This document shows positions 31,926 to 43,470 of a DNA stretch of 64,000 nt, one piece after another. The notes below the pieces were generated by a model, which was not told the DNA's origin, searched no databases, and saw only the letters and a program-made list of their open reading frames with translations. The stretch is from Periplaneta americana (Eukaryota > Arthropoda > Insecta > Blattodea > Blattidae), in assembly GCF_040183065.1 (NCBI RefSeq), contig NC_091117.1:110487001-110551000 (forward strand), read 5' to 3'. The position numbers and the translations under genes were made by a program. Each line of letters opens with the position of its first letter. Within the stretch, counting starts at the first letter, position 1.

Positions 31926-33495
31926 TACACTCACCAGCAAAAACAACCGGGCCACCTAAAGTTTCTAAATTTTTTTTTTTTATGAAGTGAGAATCAGAAA
32001 ACCCATTATGAAATGAAGAAAACATTGCTTCCCAGGAAAAAAAAAACTCTTTTTATTATCACTTGCGCTATTATTTTCAACGCCAAACAATGGATATAAT
32101 TAAAAGGTGTAAAAACTTACAAATTGTTTCAATTTTCTTCCAAATGTTCAACTGATTTTGTGGCCACCCAGATGTTACTAATAGCGGATATTGCCTCCCC
32201 GTGATTGTATGAATGTTGCCATTCGCCGATTCAACCCTTCGATCAGATTCTGGATGTCAGTCTGGTCGATTCTATTCCATTCTTTACTTAGAACATTTCG
32301 GAGCTGCTGTAAGTTGCTGTGAGGAGTTAGACGACTTCTAACTCCCTTCCCTAGCATTCACCACACGTGTTCAATAGGGTTTAAATTAGTACTTCTTGCT
32401 GGCCATGTCATCGTATTCAATCCAACGTTGTGACGGAAATCATCCACGATTCTTGTAGCATGAGGGCAAGCATTCTCATGCATTAACAGGAACTTTCCAC
32501 CAATAAGTGGAGCATATGGTATCACATGTTAAATTAGACCTTCTTCGATGTATCTTGGAGCAGACAAAGCACCTCCATTAATGAAAACAAGTTCTGTGAG
32601 AGCTTCATACGAAATGCCACCCCATACCTTTACTGATCCTTCTTGGAAACTGACACGTGAACTGAAGATACATGAAGAAAAACGTTCTCCTTCTCTTCTC
32701 CACACTCTTTCACGTCCATCTATAAACTAAATCTCGATTCACCTGTAAAGAGCACTCGTCGCCACTCCCCCAGGTTCCAATTAACATGATTGTGAGCAAA
32801 ACGTAATCGTTCAACATTATGTTGCTGGAGCAATTCTGGGACTTTAGCTGGTCTTCTGGAATCAGCCCACATTCATCCAGACGTCCTCTTACAGTTCTCT
32901 CACTCACGTTAACTTGTCTTATATTCTGGAACGCTCTTCTGGTCTCAATAGGTGTGGAATGGCAATTTCTTAATGTGTTTATGACAATAAAATGGTCGTC
33001 ACGAGCCGAAGTTACTCGTTTTCTCCCTGAACCGGGTCTCTTGGAATAACCTCTTGTGTCTCTAAAGCGATGGTACACTCGTTGTACGGTCGATCGAGGA
33101 ATTCCAAGAACTGCAGCCACATAACGCTATTCCCACCTTCTATCAATGCAACCATTTTGCTGAATCGGTAGGACTTAGTGATATTTGTATACAATGAAGT
33201 ACTCCAGTACTGCAACAAAAGAGCTTACCAGTGTGTAGACATCTTCAGCTTAGCTTGAAATGAGTCCGAGAAGTTTACACAGAATATTACGAGAAGAACG
33301 AATCTTCTTTTCAGATCATTGTTGGATATTACGTATTCAGTATTACATTGTTACGTATCACAAAATAAATGAATAACTAAATGAACCTCAACACACCTAC
33401 AATTATTAAAAAATCTTAAAATTTTAAAAAAAATTTAAAGAAACTGTAGTTGGCCCGGTTTTTTTTTTTTTTTTTTTTTTTTGCATGTCAGTGTA
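31926..33495 (-). mobile_element. Tc1-like transposon nested in the pogo-like element
   Basis: TA flanks both sides (31926-31927, 33494-33495). The left end is cactcaccagcaaaaacaac and the right end, complemented, is cactgacatgcaaaaaaaaa, each followed by aaccgggccaNctaNagttt-type sequence. The element is about 1.57 kb, the normal Tc1 size. It encodes a broken transposase on the minus strand. Confidence 0.88.
32250..33120 (-). pseudogene. Tc1-like transposase, catalytic residues lost
   Basis: 33120-32710 (minus) opens with a helix-turn-helix: PRSTVQRVYHRFRDTRGYSK, a GSGRKR AT-hook-like link, then TSARDDHFIVINTLRN and SERTVRGRLDECGL, the paired-type DNA-binding half. After a frameshift the catalytic half can be followed in pieces. 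FTGESRF (near 32740) stands where the family has F-T-D-E-S-R-F. LMHENACPHAT (near 32465) stands for L-M-Q-D-N-A-R-P-H. NPIEHVW (near 32355) keeps the final Glu but is followed by a stop. The first Asp has become Gly and the second has become Glu, so the enzyme is dead regardless of the frameshift. WGGISYEALTELVF is also visible. Confidence 0.85.
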
Positions 33496-33639
33496 TATTA
33501 AAGAACAAATGTACGGTATCAAAATAAACACATTCTTAGCAAAATATTATGCAAATAAATTCACTGATAATGTTTAATTATCGTACTGAGATCTATTATT
33601 CATTAAGCTTATTTCGATCCTTTGAATCTCCACTTCTCT

Positions 33640-33960
33640 TGGAATTCTGAAATTGAAAATAAATCTCTCTTTTTGGAGACGCATTTGGGGCCTTCAATTT
33701 GTTTTATTATGTTTTCCTTTCTATAGAATAAAATGTCTTCCATTTATCGCCATCTCAGTAATTGCCGCTTCTTACTATACATGAAACAACAGCTCCATTG
33801 TTCTTCACTTCCAGAACTTTCCCTGGCCACAATTCCTCCTCACAAGTAACTACCATATAACTATGTGCCTTTAGCATTAATTTAACAGATTTCGTCTTCT
33901 TTTCCATATCTGACTCACTATCTGTAAATATGGAGAGAACACCGGAAACATCTTAATTTG
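33640..33960 (-). pseudogene. pogo-like transposase C-terminal relic
   Basis: On the minus strand near 33855-33750 the reading VTCEEELWPGKVLEVKNNGA then VVSCIVRSGNY resembles the C-terminal SH3-like segment found in many arthropod jerky/pogo-type proteins. Stops and shifts follow. No DDE core is visible in the element, so it is probably internally deleted. Confidence 0.55.
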
Positions 33961-34734
33961 TATCCAATTCAATTTCATCGCTCTCATAGTCACCTACAGG
34001 GACGGTTGTTTTCCTTCTACCCTGAAGTTTTCGTTTTACCGGACCATCATTCGTGCTTGTACCATTGATGCTGGAACAGCCTGTTTCTTTGTTTACTTGA
34101 CTATAATGTTAAATGGTGTTTTAGAATGTACTGAGATACCGTATTTGCAGAAGTAAATAATCACAATGATCACATTTTATTGAAACAAATATTTCAAAAT
34201 AAAATACAACTATGGTCCACGAAACATTGTGGTACATAGTTGAGGACTGACTTCTAGCCTTGATGTTAAACATTTTTCACGCAGAGTCCTTAACCTCTGC
34301 CATTGTAATTATTACGTGAAAGTAAACACTATATAGCCAGGTTTAATTGTACAAAGAATCATATATCTATAACGTACCAGTTCTACAGAGGAGAGCTTAA
34401 TAAAACAGACAATCACAAACTGAATGATTTCGTGTGTTCACACATTCAATAGAACGATGGACACTGACCTTGTTAAGCATCCATATCATTCCCTCGTCTA
34501 ATGGTAGATAGAAGCATCTATGGGGTACATAATTTCATCATAGTGGCGCCTTAAATGGCGAACACCGAACTCTTGGGGGACTAAGTATTACATAATGCGT
34601 TTTGGACCATAGTTGGGTGCCTGGACAATAGTTATGGGAAATTACGGTACGTATATCTTTCTCAGTTGCTTTACAGGTGGACTGCGAGCTAAAATCACGA
34701 AATGTATTTATATCATCGATTTTTAGAAGTGAAC

Positions 34735-35985
34735 TTTATACAGGAACTTATTATAAGAGGCTTTTCTTCTTCCTTTCTTCAATCTTCATTTCTTTCTTAC
34801 TTTTCTTCTTTCCTACCTTCCTTCTTTTTTGCTTTTCTTCTTTCCTTCTTACCTAGTTTTCTTCTTTCCTACCTATTCTAACTTCCTTCTTTCCTTCTCT
34901 CCTTCTTTCCTACCTTCCTTCTTTTCTACATTTCCTTATTTCCTACATTCCTTCTTTCCTTTTTTCCTACCTTCTTTCTTTCCTACCTTCCTTCTTTCCT
35001 TTTTTCCTATCATCTTTTTTTCCTACCTTCCTTCTTTCTTTCATTCCTACATTTCTTATTTCTTAATTTCTTAATTTATTTCTTTGCTATGTTCCTTATT
35101 TCCTACATTCTTTCTTTCCTAGTTTCCTACATTCCTTCTTTCCTACCTTCCTTCTTCCTTCTTACTCTCTTCCTCCTTTCCTTATTTCCTACCTTGCTCT
35201 TTCCTATTTTTCTTCACTCTTTCTTTCTTTCTTTTCTTCTCTTCTATTTTATTTTCCTCTTTCCTTACCTTGCTTCTATCCTACCTTCCTTGTTTCTTCG
35301 TTCTTACCTTCATTCGTACCTCCTTTCCTAAATATCTTCTTTCCTTATTTCCTCTCTTCCTTCTTTCCTACATTTCTCCTTTCCTAACTTCCTTCATTCT
35401 ACTTTCCTTCTTTTCTTCCTCCCTACCTTCCTTCTTTCCTCCATCCCTCCTTTCCTATCTTCCTTCGTCTTACTTTCCTTCTTTCCTACATTCCTCCTTT
35501 CTTAACTTCCTTCTTCCTACTTTCCTCCTTTCCTTGTTTCCTACCTTCCATCTTTCCTTCTTCCTTACCTTCCTTCTTTCCTACATTCCTCCTTTCCTAC
35601 CTTCCTTCTTCTTACTTTCCTTCTTTCCTACCTTCCTTCCTTGTTTCCTTCTTTTCTACCTCCCTTCTTTTCTTCTTTCCGACTTTCCTTCTTATTTTCC
35701 TTCTTTCCTATCTTCCTTCTTTTCTACCTTTCTTCTTCCTACTTTTCATCTTTCCTACCTTCCTTCCTTGTTTCCTTCTTTTCTACCGTTCTTCTTTCCT
35801 TCTTTTCTACTGTCCTTCTCTCTTTCCTTTTTTCCTTCCTCCCTTCTTTTCTTCTTTTTTCCTTCCTTCTTTCCTTCCTTCATTTCCTTTCCTTCTTTTA
35901 ATCTTCCTTACTATCCTTTCTTGTTTCTTTTTCCTTTCTTTCTTTCCTTGTTCTTCTCTTTAACCTTCTCCTTTCCCACAGACTT
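34735..35985. repeat. Polypyrimidine (CTTC/CTTT/CTAC)n tract, 1.25 kb
   Basis: The plus strand is almost entirely pyrimidine, made of drifting ttccttctttcctacc-like units with scattered A in the ctacc or ctaac positions. The long Phe/Leu/Ser/Pro frames (for example 35270-36004) are translations of the repeat and are not genes. Such mirror-repeat tracts can form triplex DNA; that is inference only. Confidence 0.92.
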
Positions 35986-36030
35986 ACAATCCAGTACTGT
36001 GTAGAGGAGAGTATAATTTATATTTTTAAT

Positions 36031-36397
36031 CTGAGGCACGACATCCCATGAAGGACCTTGACCGACCAGACGGCTGCTGGCCTCACGTCCACATGCCGAA
36101 GGAGAGGTAGACGATTATACAACCAGAATGGAGGTATCGTGTGGTTAGCACGATGATCCCTCCAGCCGTTATAGCTAATCATACTAGACAAGCACATATA
36201 CTGCAGGTCTCCATAGTCATGTGGTCAGCAACGATATAGTCTATGTACAATAGGGTCACCGCTGAGGCAACACAAGATAAGGGACTAACACCCAGCCCCA
36301 TGGATGGAAAATAACATATCTTTCATTGCCCACGCCGGAAATAGAACCACGGACCGCTTAGCATCGAAGCGACACGCTGTCCAATAGCCATAACGAC
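36031..36397 (-). mobile_element. tRNA-derived SINE (family C), long copy
   Basis: The 3' half (36031-36175) matches 10092-10228. Extending to 36397, the minus strand begins with a tRNA-like head: a gttatggctattggacagcg A-box region and a ccgtggttctatttccggcg B-box region. It is followed by ccatccatggggctgggtgt. The element lies immediately beside the polypyrimidine tract, whose purine strand follows the SINE 3' end within about 50 nt. Confidence 0.8.
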
Positions 36398-36582
36398 ACA
36401 TGGAGTTTCTTTACTAATCAAGAAATTTCAAGACGAACGTAATACTTTAATATCTCAATATCAGCAAGCCTTTAGTCAATTTGCTGTCCGGTTATAATTG
36501 CAATATTAATCAACCATCCTAAGATTTACAGAAATATACTCATGTTTCTTAAACTAGAACACATCATGTTGTGTATTTCGTA

Positions 36583-38845
36583 ACTGAACCTGTCGTTTGC
36601 TATAAGTAATGTTCGCTGTATTGGAAGTTTCCAACTGATCCTATCGTGTGCTAGCAGTAAGATTAGTTACACGGGCACTTCATAACTGATTTTGTAGTTT
36701 GCTAACTAGTAAGGTCTGCTGAACTGGAAATCTATGAGTAATCCCGTCTTGTGCTAACAAGTAAGTTCCGCTGAACTGAAAAATTCATGAGTGATCCTGC
36801 CGTGTGCTAACAAGTAAGGTCCGCTGAACTCGAAATTCGTGACTGGTCCTGTCGTGTGCTAACTAGTAAGGTCCACTGCATTGGAAATTAATGTCTGATC
36901 CTGTCGTGTGATAACAAGTAAGGTCCGCTGAACTGGAAATTCATGAACACGACTGATCCTGTCTTGTACTAACAAGTACGGTCCGCTGCACTGGATATTC
37001 ATGAGTAGAAGGCGGATGTTGATGACCTAAAAATCTACTTAAAATGATCATTAAAATGCCCTTAAATTAAAATAAAATGACATTTAAATATTATTCACTG
37101 TAGGCCTACTCGCACCACAACTTCTTAAAAATTAGTCACCTTGTTTCAATGAGTGCCCTGCAAATCTCGGAGAGAGAAGGCAACTTCCTGGAATTTGGCT
37201 AAGATAAAGAAAAAGATCATGCAACAAAAAATGAAGGTTTTAAGGGAAAACTATAGTTTTTAATGAGGGTTTACAATGTTTTTCAATCAGGAGTGGTCGA
37301 CGTCAGTGCCTTCATTCTCCATCTCCTCCTTCCGCGCTTCAGTTTTGTTACCAGATCTTCCAGATAAGGGAGTATGAATTGTTGGCGCAGCGTGTATTCT
37401 TGCAATCATTGTGTTAAAAATACTGTCTACTACAGCAGACATCCCTTCCGAACCATGTTGAGGACAAACGTCCTGTCCAGGATATGGTGAAAGTTCCCCC
37501 CCTTTCAAAAATAAATTCTAAAGACACCCTCGTACCGACTAAAGAACAGTAGCGGTCAAAGTCCCCTCTTAAAGTAAGCAGCTGTCAAGCATTTTATATT
37601 ATTTTCGTTATGAGAAGTGAAGCCTTCAGAGGAATGAGGGATGGAATTTAGAATCTGTTCCAAACTATAAAACTAGAACTTCATTGTTTTTCACTTATGC
37701 AGTAGGTAATTACTACTGACCTATTTGGTTAGAAAATGATTTAATAGACCTATCGGTAAAGAAGAAAATAGAATGCATTCCAAAGATCTAAAAAATGTTC
37801 AAAGTATTAAAAATGACCAAAAATGCTGAAAAAATATAAAAATGACTTATTAGTTCAAAAACGTCAAAAAAACGCAAAAAATGCAAAATTAGGAATTATT
37901 TGTTACGTTGATATTAACATAGAAAGGATTTCCATATTACTAGGATCGTCCTACTGTGAAAAATAAGAAGATAACTTTTCATCAACATCCGCCCCCTATT
38001 CATGAGTGACACTGATGTGTGCTAATAAGTAAGTTCCGCTGAACTGAAAAATTCATAAGTGATCCTGTCGTATGCTCTAAAGTAAGCTCCGCTGAAATGG
38101 AAATTCAAGAGCATGACTGATATCTCATCTACTAACAAGTAAGATCTGCTGAACTGGATATTCATGAGTGATACTGTCGTGTGCTAACAAGTAAGTTCCG
38201 CTGAACTGAAAAATTAATGAGCATGACTGATCCTCTCTTCTACTAACAAGTAAGGTCCGCTGAACTGGATATTCATGAGTGATACTGTCGTGTGCTAACA
38301 AGTAAATTCCGCTGAACTGAAAAATTCATGCGTGATCCTGTCGTGTGCTCAAAAGTAAGGTCCGCTGAAAAGGAAATTCAAGAGCATGACTGATCCTCTC
38401 TTCTACTAACAAGTAAGGTCCGCTGAATGGGATATTCATGAGTGATACTGTCGTGTGGTAACAAGTAAGTTCCGCTGAACTAAAAAATTCATGAGTGATT
38501 CTGTTGTGTGCTCAAAAGTCAGGTCCGCTGACTGGAAATTCATGAGAACGACTGATACTGTTTTGTACTAACAAGTAAGATCCGCGGAACTGGAAATTTA
38601 TGACTGATCCTGTCTTGTACTAACAAGAAAGGTCGGTTGAATTGAAAATTTATGACTGATCCTGTCGTATTCTAACAAGTAAGGTCGGTTGAACTGGAAA
38701 TTTATGACTAATTCTGTCGTATGCTAACAAGTGAAGTTCGCTGCACTGGAAATTCATGAGTGATACTGTCGTGTGCTAACAAGTAAGGTCCACTGCAATG
38801 GAAACTCATGACTGAGCCTGTCGTCTGCTGACAAGTTTCGCTATA
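36583..38845. repeat. 52-bp minisatellite, about 24 diverged copies
   Basis: The unit, in two overlapping parts, is gaactggaaattcatgag then tgatcctgtcgtgtgctaac aagtaaggtccgct, 52 bp in most copies and 58 bp in some (an extra aacacg or catgac). Copies are well conserved in gtgctaacaagtaag. The array runs 36583-36997 and continues 38007-38845; the middle is an inserted hAT-type element. No reading frame persists through it. Copy-to-copy spacing is continuous, with no unique spacers. Confidence 0.92.
36998..38006. mobile_element. Non-autonomous hAT-type element inside the minisatellite
   Basis: ttcatgag, itself part of the 52-bp unit, is duplicated at 36998-37005 and 37999-38006. The element (37006-37998, 993 bp) has ends tagaaggcggatgttgatga and, complemented, tagggggcggatgttgatga. 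The 8-bp duplication with TAG-starting ends fits hAT. A-rich runs containing aaaaatg recur near the right end. The minus-strand frame 37287-37508 inside has no hAT motif. Confidence 0.92.
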
Positions 38846-39021
38846 CTGAACTTCATAATAGACACTGGATCATGCTCTCATTACAACTTCATCGTTAAAT
38901 TATGTTCATATTCACTAACACTTCATTATCATTTCGCAATAATATCATCATTACCGACATTATTGCTATCATCTGTCAATTTTATCGTTATTTTTATTAT
39001 GTTCACCATCATCACAGTCAC

Positions 39022-39090
<69 letters not shown>

Positions 39091-39224
39091 CATCATCATC
39101 GTCCTCATCATAACGATTATCATACCTAATATAATTTAATTTAATTCTTTATGTCATGTTTAGTTGTGAGAACTACACGAAACTAGATGAATTCATTAAC
39201 TCTGCCGAATAAAATTTATCCCCC
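38846..39224. repeat. AT-rich spacer with (ATT)n microsatellite
   Basis: The (att)n array lies at about 39022-39090, flanked by cat repeats. The poly-Tyr and poly-Ile frames are artefacts of it. Confidence 0.85.
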
Positions 39225-39446
39225 GAGATTAATCGTAATTGATGAAAGTGCTCTCCTTGACACGATCATAAATTTAGTTAGCTTAATATTAATGTTTGTT
39301 CATCTAAAGCACTACAAGCTTCATTAACATCTTGAATTCTCTTTCCAGCTATAACAATATCGTCTGTATATGAAAGAATTTCATAACATTTATTTAAAAT
39401 GGTCCCTTTAGTTTGAATAGGATGCTTAATTACATACATATTATTT
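39225..39446 (-). pseudogene. LINE reverse transcriptase fragment
   Basis: On the minus strand the reading is GTILNKCYEILSYTDDIVIAG then KRIQDVNEACSALDEQTLIL, with stops after. This is the block around the catalytic Y-x-D-D of a LINE reverse transcriptase, here YTDD. Only about 70 codons are recognisable, and the neighbours on each side do not extend it. Confidence 0.65.
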
Positions 39447-39939
39447 TATTCAAAGTAATGTGGTGTTCGAAAGTTCATAGGGCCCGCACAGGTAGAAGTA
39501 GACAAGGAGGTTGTAATGCTGAAAATGTTTATACTGTACAATCTCTTAGAAACTAGGTGAACGATGATGTCATATCCGTCGCACGTGTGTCGTATACATT
39601 CTGACAGAGCCATCTATGATTCCGAACATCATGCTCTCTCCTATTATTTTATTCTCTTAGCTATTGTCTTGTCACAGATGATGCGCAATTGTTTCTTTCT
39701 ATGTATACAATTCAGAAGGCCATGATGGCATTATAAATTAACACCAACAAACAGAAAAAGGAATTAATACAATGTATTGAAAGAAATTACAGGATTCAAG
39801 AAATACCATGCAATGGAAAACTTACTTATGATTAAATAGAAGTATCTGGCTCTACGAATATGCACTCTGGAATCGTAGATCAGTTAGTTTGTCAGAGACT
39901 ATACAGAGTGTAACACAGGCGGTAATGGATGATGGTGAC
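39447..39939. other. Unannotated sequence
   Basis: No supported gene or repeat pair. Confidence 0.4.
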
Positions 39940-40112
39940 GATGGAGAATTTTTTTAGGATGTCATGGGGTAACCGGAGTACCCGAAGAAAATGCTTGTGT
40001 TGCCTGGGCCATGATCTTGCTCAACACAAATGATAAATTCATGGTGGAGCGAGATTTGAATCTGGGTCCGCTGGCTTTATAATCCCAATGCGCTAACACT
40101 GAGCAGTATTCT
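39940..40112 (-). mobile_element. tRNA-derived SINE (family B) fragment
   Basis: The plus strand has ggggtaaccggagtacccga then gaaaatgcttgtgttgcctg, followed by a tRNA-like head in inverse orientation (gcgagatttgaatctgggtc, then aatcccaatgcgctaacact). Complemented, these are a GATTCAAATCTCG B box and a gttagcgcattggg A box. The ggtaaccggagtacccg block is a core I recall from several arthropod SINEs. Confidence 0.7.
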
Positions 40113-40183
40113 CAGATATTTAGCCATGAATTTCATATTGTTGGAAGCCAAAGCAGACCAATGAAATATATTAATTTAGTAAA

Positions 40184-40187
40184 TTAT

Positions 40188-40241
<54 letters not shown>
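40184..40241. repeat. (AAT)n microsatellite
   Basis: About 19 trinucleotide copies. Confidence 0.95.
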
Positions 40242-40243
<2 letters not shown>

Positions 40244-40555
40244 TTCTTTGTGCTCGAATTTATCGACGGAATGAAAACCCCGCATGATATTGCATGCATT
40301 AACACGTTCAATATAACGAAGTCGACGACGTTTGCGGAACGTGATGGAGAAATGGAGTTGATGAAATTTATATCATGTGAATAACTCAACAAAAAGTGAA
40401 TTACTTGGTGATTGAAGACAAAGTTCTGGATCACCTGGTGAATGAGATAATTGACTCCTCGGGATATACCAGTCTATTACAAACCAGAGAAATGGCGTGG
40501 AAAATATCTGGCTATGATTCGTTCTATCCGACTTCCTCATCGTATTCTTTGCCCC

Positions 40556-40632
40556 CTTGCTCCTCCTCCTCCTCCTCCTCCTCCTCCTCCTCCTCCTCTT
40601 CCTTCTCCTCCTCCTCCTCATCATCATCATCA

Positions 40633-40681
<49 letters not shown>
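40556..40681. repeat. Compound (CTC)n(CAT)n(ATT)n microsatellite
   Basis: Three trinucleotide blocks follow one another. Frames reading poly-Ser, poly-Pro, poly-Arg or poly-Tyr through here are artefacts. Confidence 0.95.
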
Positions 40682-40684
<3 letters not shown>

Positions 40685-41217
40685 ATTAAAAGAGAAATTA
40701 AACCTTTGAGTTCTTTTTCCGTTTTAATTTTTCAAGATTACTCAGAACTGCTCTCGTCTTTCAAGCGGTAGTCCCGCACTGTTCTACTTACTGATCGGCA
40801 GTCCGAGAGCAAGCAGTTTCACCCCTGCGGCTTCAATGCATGTTATCTGCTTTTTTTTTTGACGTCGACAAGTCCGACACTTGTAGCTATAAACGTATAA
40901 GCAGTGCAATTATTCCATAGATTAAAGAAATCTGCCATGAGAGAAAAAGTACAGAATTATCTAAAAAGGAAAATCCTACATTTCTACGTTTAACCAGAGA
41001 TACAGTAATTTTAAATTTTCCTCCTCCATCTACTCCTCCTCTTTCTCACCCTCATCGTTATCATCATGGTCTCTTTGTCGGTATGGCCGTGTATATAGGT
41101 TTTTTATGTTGTTAGTGCGTCTGCCTTCCATTTGGCTTGAGTAAATATTTTTTACTTGCTTATGAGTGCTAGCGTTTTTATTGTTATTAAAGTACGTAAA
41201 TAACAATTATTTTATCA
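40682..41217. other. Unannotated sequence
   Basis: No supported feature. A short ctcctcctcc-type patch lies at about 41018-41050. Confidence 0.4.
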
Positions 41218-41663
41218 TACAGTAAAAACTCGTTAATCCAGACTAATTGGGAGAATAAGTTGACCGGTTTAACGAAAGTCCAGATTAACTGAAATAATCT
41301 AAAAGAATAGTAGAAGATGCATTGAAACTCTCTTTATAACACAAAACACGTTTATAATGGTGTATTTAAAGGATATAGGCCTAAATATACTATACAGTAA
41401 AACACAATGTAAAGTAATACATACAATGCAGTACATGCGTGTTACTGATTATGTGTCCGGCAGATAGATGAATTTTCTTTATTTTAATACTATAGGCCTA
41501 TAGGTGTAATATTGTAATTACTGTAATTCCATAGTTCTAATGTATAAAAATAAGTCTTGAAACAAAGTTCTTTAATTTTTCCAAACTCATCTTTTTTGTT
41601 TTGCCTATCCAAATTAAACGAAGTCCGGCTTATCGGGGTCTGGATTAACGAGGTTTTACTGTA
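41218..41663. mobile_element. Tigger/pogo-type MITE, TA target duplication
   Basis: The ends are cagtaaaaactcgttaatcc (from 41220) and, complemented, cagtaaaacctcgttaatcc (to 41661), each flanked by TA. Inverted similarity extends to cagac. The CAGT start and TA duplication match Tigger/pogo-derived MITEs. The 442-bp interior has no transposase. Confidence 0.9.
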
Positions 41664-42491
41664 TATTTATAGATGAAGACATCATGGAATAATCATCTTT
41701 GCATGAATAACACAATCTAACATTTTAACAGCAATGGTACCTAGAAGCAAACCCAGCAATCTCTAATTTGGAAAACTTTACAGTATAAGCAAAAAGCTAT
41801 TAGAGATATTCACGGAAAGAAAATTTGAACAATAACTATTTGCATATGTAAATTGAACAGCAGAAAAGCGATTTTAAACAACATTTTTATTTTAAAGTTA
41901 CTGTGAAACAAGACAATAAAGTTTTTATTTGGACATTGCTGTTTTTGCACTTAATATGTGTATTTTCCATCTTTGCATCTGAAATGAGGAAGACTGCCAG
42001 ATTTGTAGAAGAGTTCCGAATTTATTTCTTCGCTTGAAATTTAAATTTTGATTACAAAAATAATATTATTGACACAACAAGATACAAGAGTTTTTTTTTT
42101 CACATATTCTATATCTTTAAAGTTTTCTTGTTCATCTTGTTGAAACAATATACTTGTATATATAAGAATGTTAAGTAATTTTCTACACACTCAATTCTGA
42201 CAATTCTTCATTACTGCACACACAGTCGTCATTATCTGTCTCACTAAGTAAATCAGATGCACGAATGCTGTAAATTAGACACTTGTAAAAATACAATTTT
42301 CTGTTCTGACGCCAGTTCTCTCTAAAGTGGATTTCAATCAGTTGTTCCACATTAGCCACTTTCTTATGATGGACAGGATTTGGTTGTGTGGTTGAATTTG
42401 AGCAACATGGGTTTCTTTTTTCGTTATATATTTAGATAAACCTATATCATACGTGTAGAAGTTCTCATCTTCTACCAGGATATTATGTTTA
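41664..42491. other. Unannotated AT-rich sequence
   Basis: No gene or repeat pair is supported. Confidence 0.4.

Positions 42492-42550
<59 letters not shown>
42492..42550. repeat. (ATT)n microsatellite
   Basis: About 20 trinucleotide copies, 40 bp from a SINE copy. Confidence 0.95.
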
Positions 42551-42552
<2 letters not shown>

Positions 42553-42587
42553 TTGACCAGGATATTCGCTTATTGTTGGTAGGTCTT

Positions 42588-42836
42588 ATCAGTAGGCCTA
42601 CGTATCTCTGTATCAACTACTAGGTTATTTAGCGTCGATTGGATTGGTGATAGCGAAATGCTATTTGGCGACATGAGACCGAGGATTCGCTAAAGATTAC
42701 CTGACTTTGGCCTTACAGTTGGGGAACCCTTGGAAAAAAAACAACCAGGTAATCAACAAAGCGGGGAACGAACCCGCGCCTGAGTGCAACTCCGGATCGG
42801 TGGGAAGCGTCTTAGCCGACTGAGCTAAGCCGGTGA
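42588..42836 (-). mobile_element. tRNA-derived SINE (family A relative)
   Basis: The plus strand has ggttatttagcgtcgattgg, a tgatagcgaaatgctatttg block shared with 59.7 kb, an aaccaggtaatc block, and an inverse tRNA-like head. Complemented, the head reads ccggcttagctcagtcggct (A box) and gcgggttcgttccccgc (B box). The head differs from the 13.7-kb copy while the body is related, so related bodies carry different tRNA heads. Confidence 0.85.
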
Positions 42837-43470
42837 CCGTAAACTTGAAATGCAAAGCATCTAATCACTTCACTATTTTTCTGCTTCAGATTTCTAATTA
42901 AATATTTCATGTACTTCCGTTCCAACCTTCACTACTTTTGAATATTTTTATATTATTTTGAGTTACTCTTCTGGGTTTTCGTTTACCTGTCCTTTTTAAA
43001 CAGATCTTGAACACAATCCAAAGAGTTTGTTAGGTGAGAAAAAAGAGTGGCCTCGTACTGGGTGAAATTCTGAAGCTCCTGAAAACTTGAAGGTGCTTAA
43101 AGTGCTTTGGAAGGTGATAGGATTATTACTTTCTCAATGCTACTCATTTTACTGGAAATCTTGTGACAACTACTTCCATGAAAGCAATGAAAAAACACAC
43201 AATGAACACAAAAATGTAAGATAAAAAAAAAATTTGCTGATGGCCACATGGCCAAATAGGTGTCTCTTATTGGCCAATGTGGATGTTTTAGGCTTTTTCT
43301 TCCCAGATAGTAAAAAAAAAAATATCGTTGAGATTGCAAGCTTTGCTTCTAACTTCACTTTTCAATATTAAACTTAACCAATTTACAGCTGATTTTGCTT
43401 CACATAATCTTTGTAAATCGTGGGAAAACACCAAGGAAAATCCTATGAAGCCATAAAATAAATTCTTAAA
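42837..43470. other. Unannotated sequence
   Basis: Overlapping short frames (43097-43497, minus) have no recognisable domain and overlap A/T runs. No gene is supported. Confidence 0.4.

Larger units (their letters stand above)
31486..34649 (-). mobile_element. pogo-like DNA transposon, TA target duplication, interrupted by a Tc1-like element
   Basis: The left end ccgtagtttcccctaactat at 31488 matches the complement of the right end (ccgtaatttcccataactat, ending at 34647), with TA outside each. The motif aactatggtccac recurs at about 31503, 31690 (aactatgatccac), 34211 and 34610 on one strand or the other, like subterminal sites. A Tc1-like element (31926-33495) sits inside. The remaining interior (33500-34450) carries a C-terminal relic of a pogo-type transposase on the minus strand. 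Confidence 0.85.

Noticed and set aside
35270-36004. Long Phe/Leu/Ser/Pro open frames on the plus strand
   Set aside because: The polypyrimidine tract cannot easily form stop codons, so open frames are expected by composition.
36583-38845. CRISPR-like repeat array
   Set aside because: The 52-bp units are contiguous with no unique spacers, they diverge gradually, and the sequence is eukaryotic.
40396-40771. Poly-Ser, poly-Pro and poly-Tyr frames
   Set aside because: They cross the compound trinucleotide microsatellite, and the non-repeat part has no domain.
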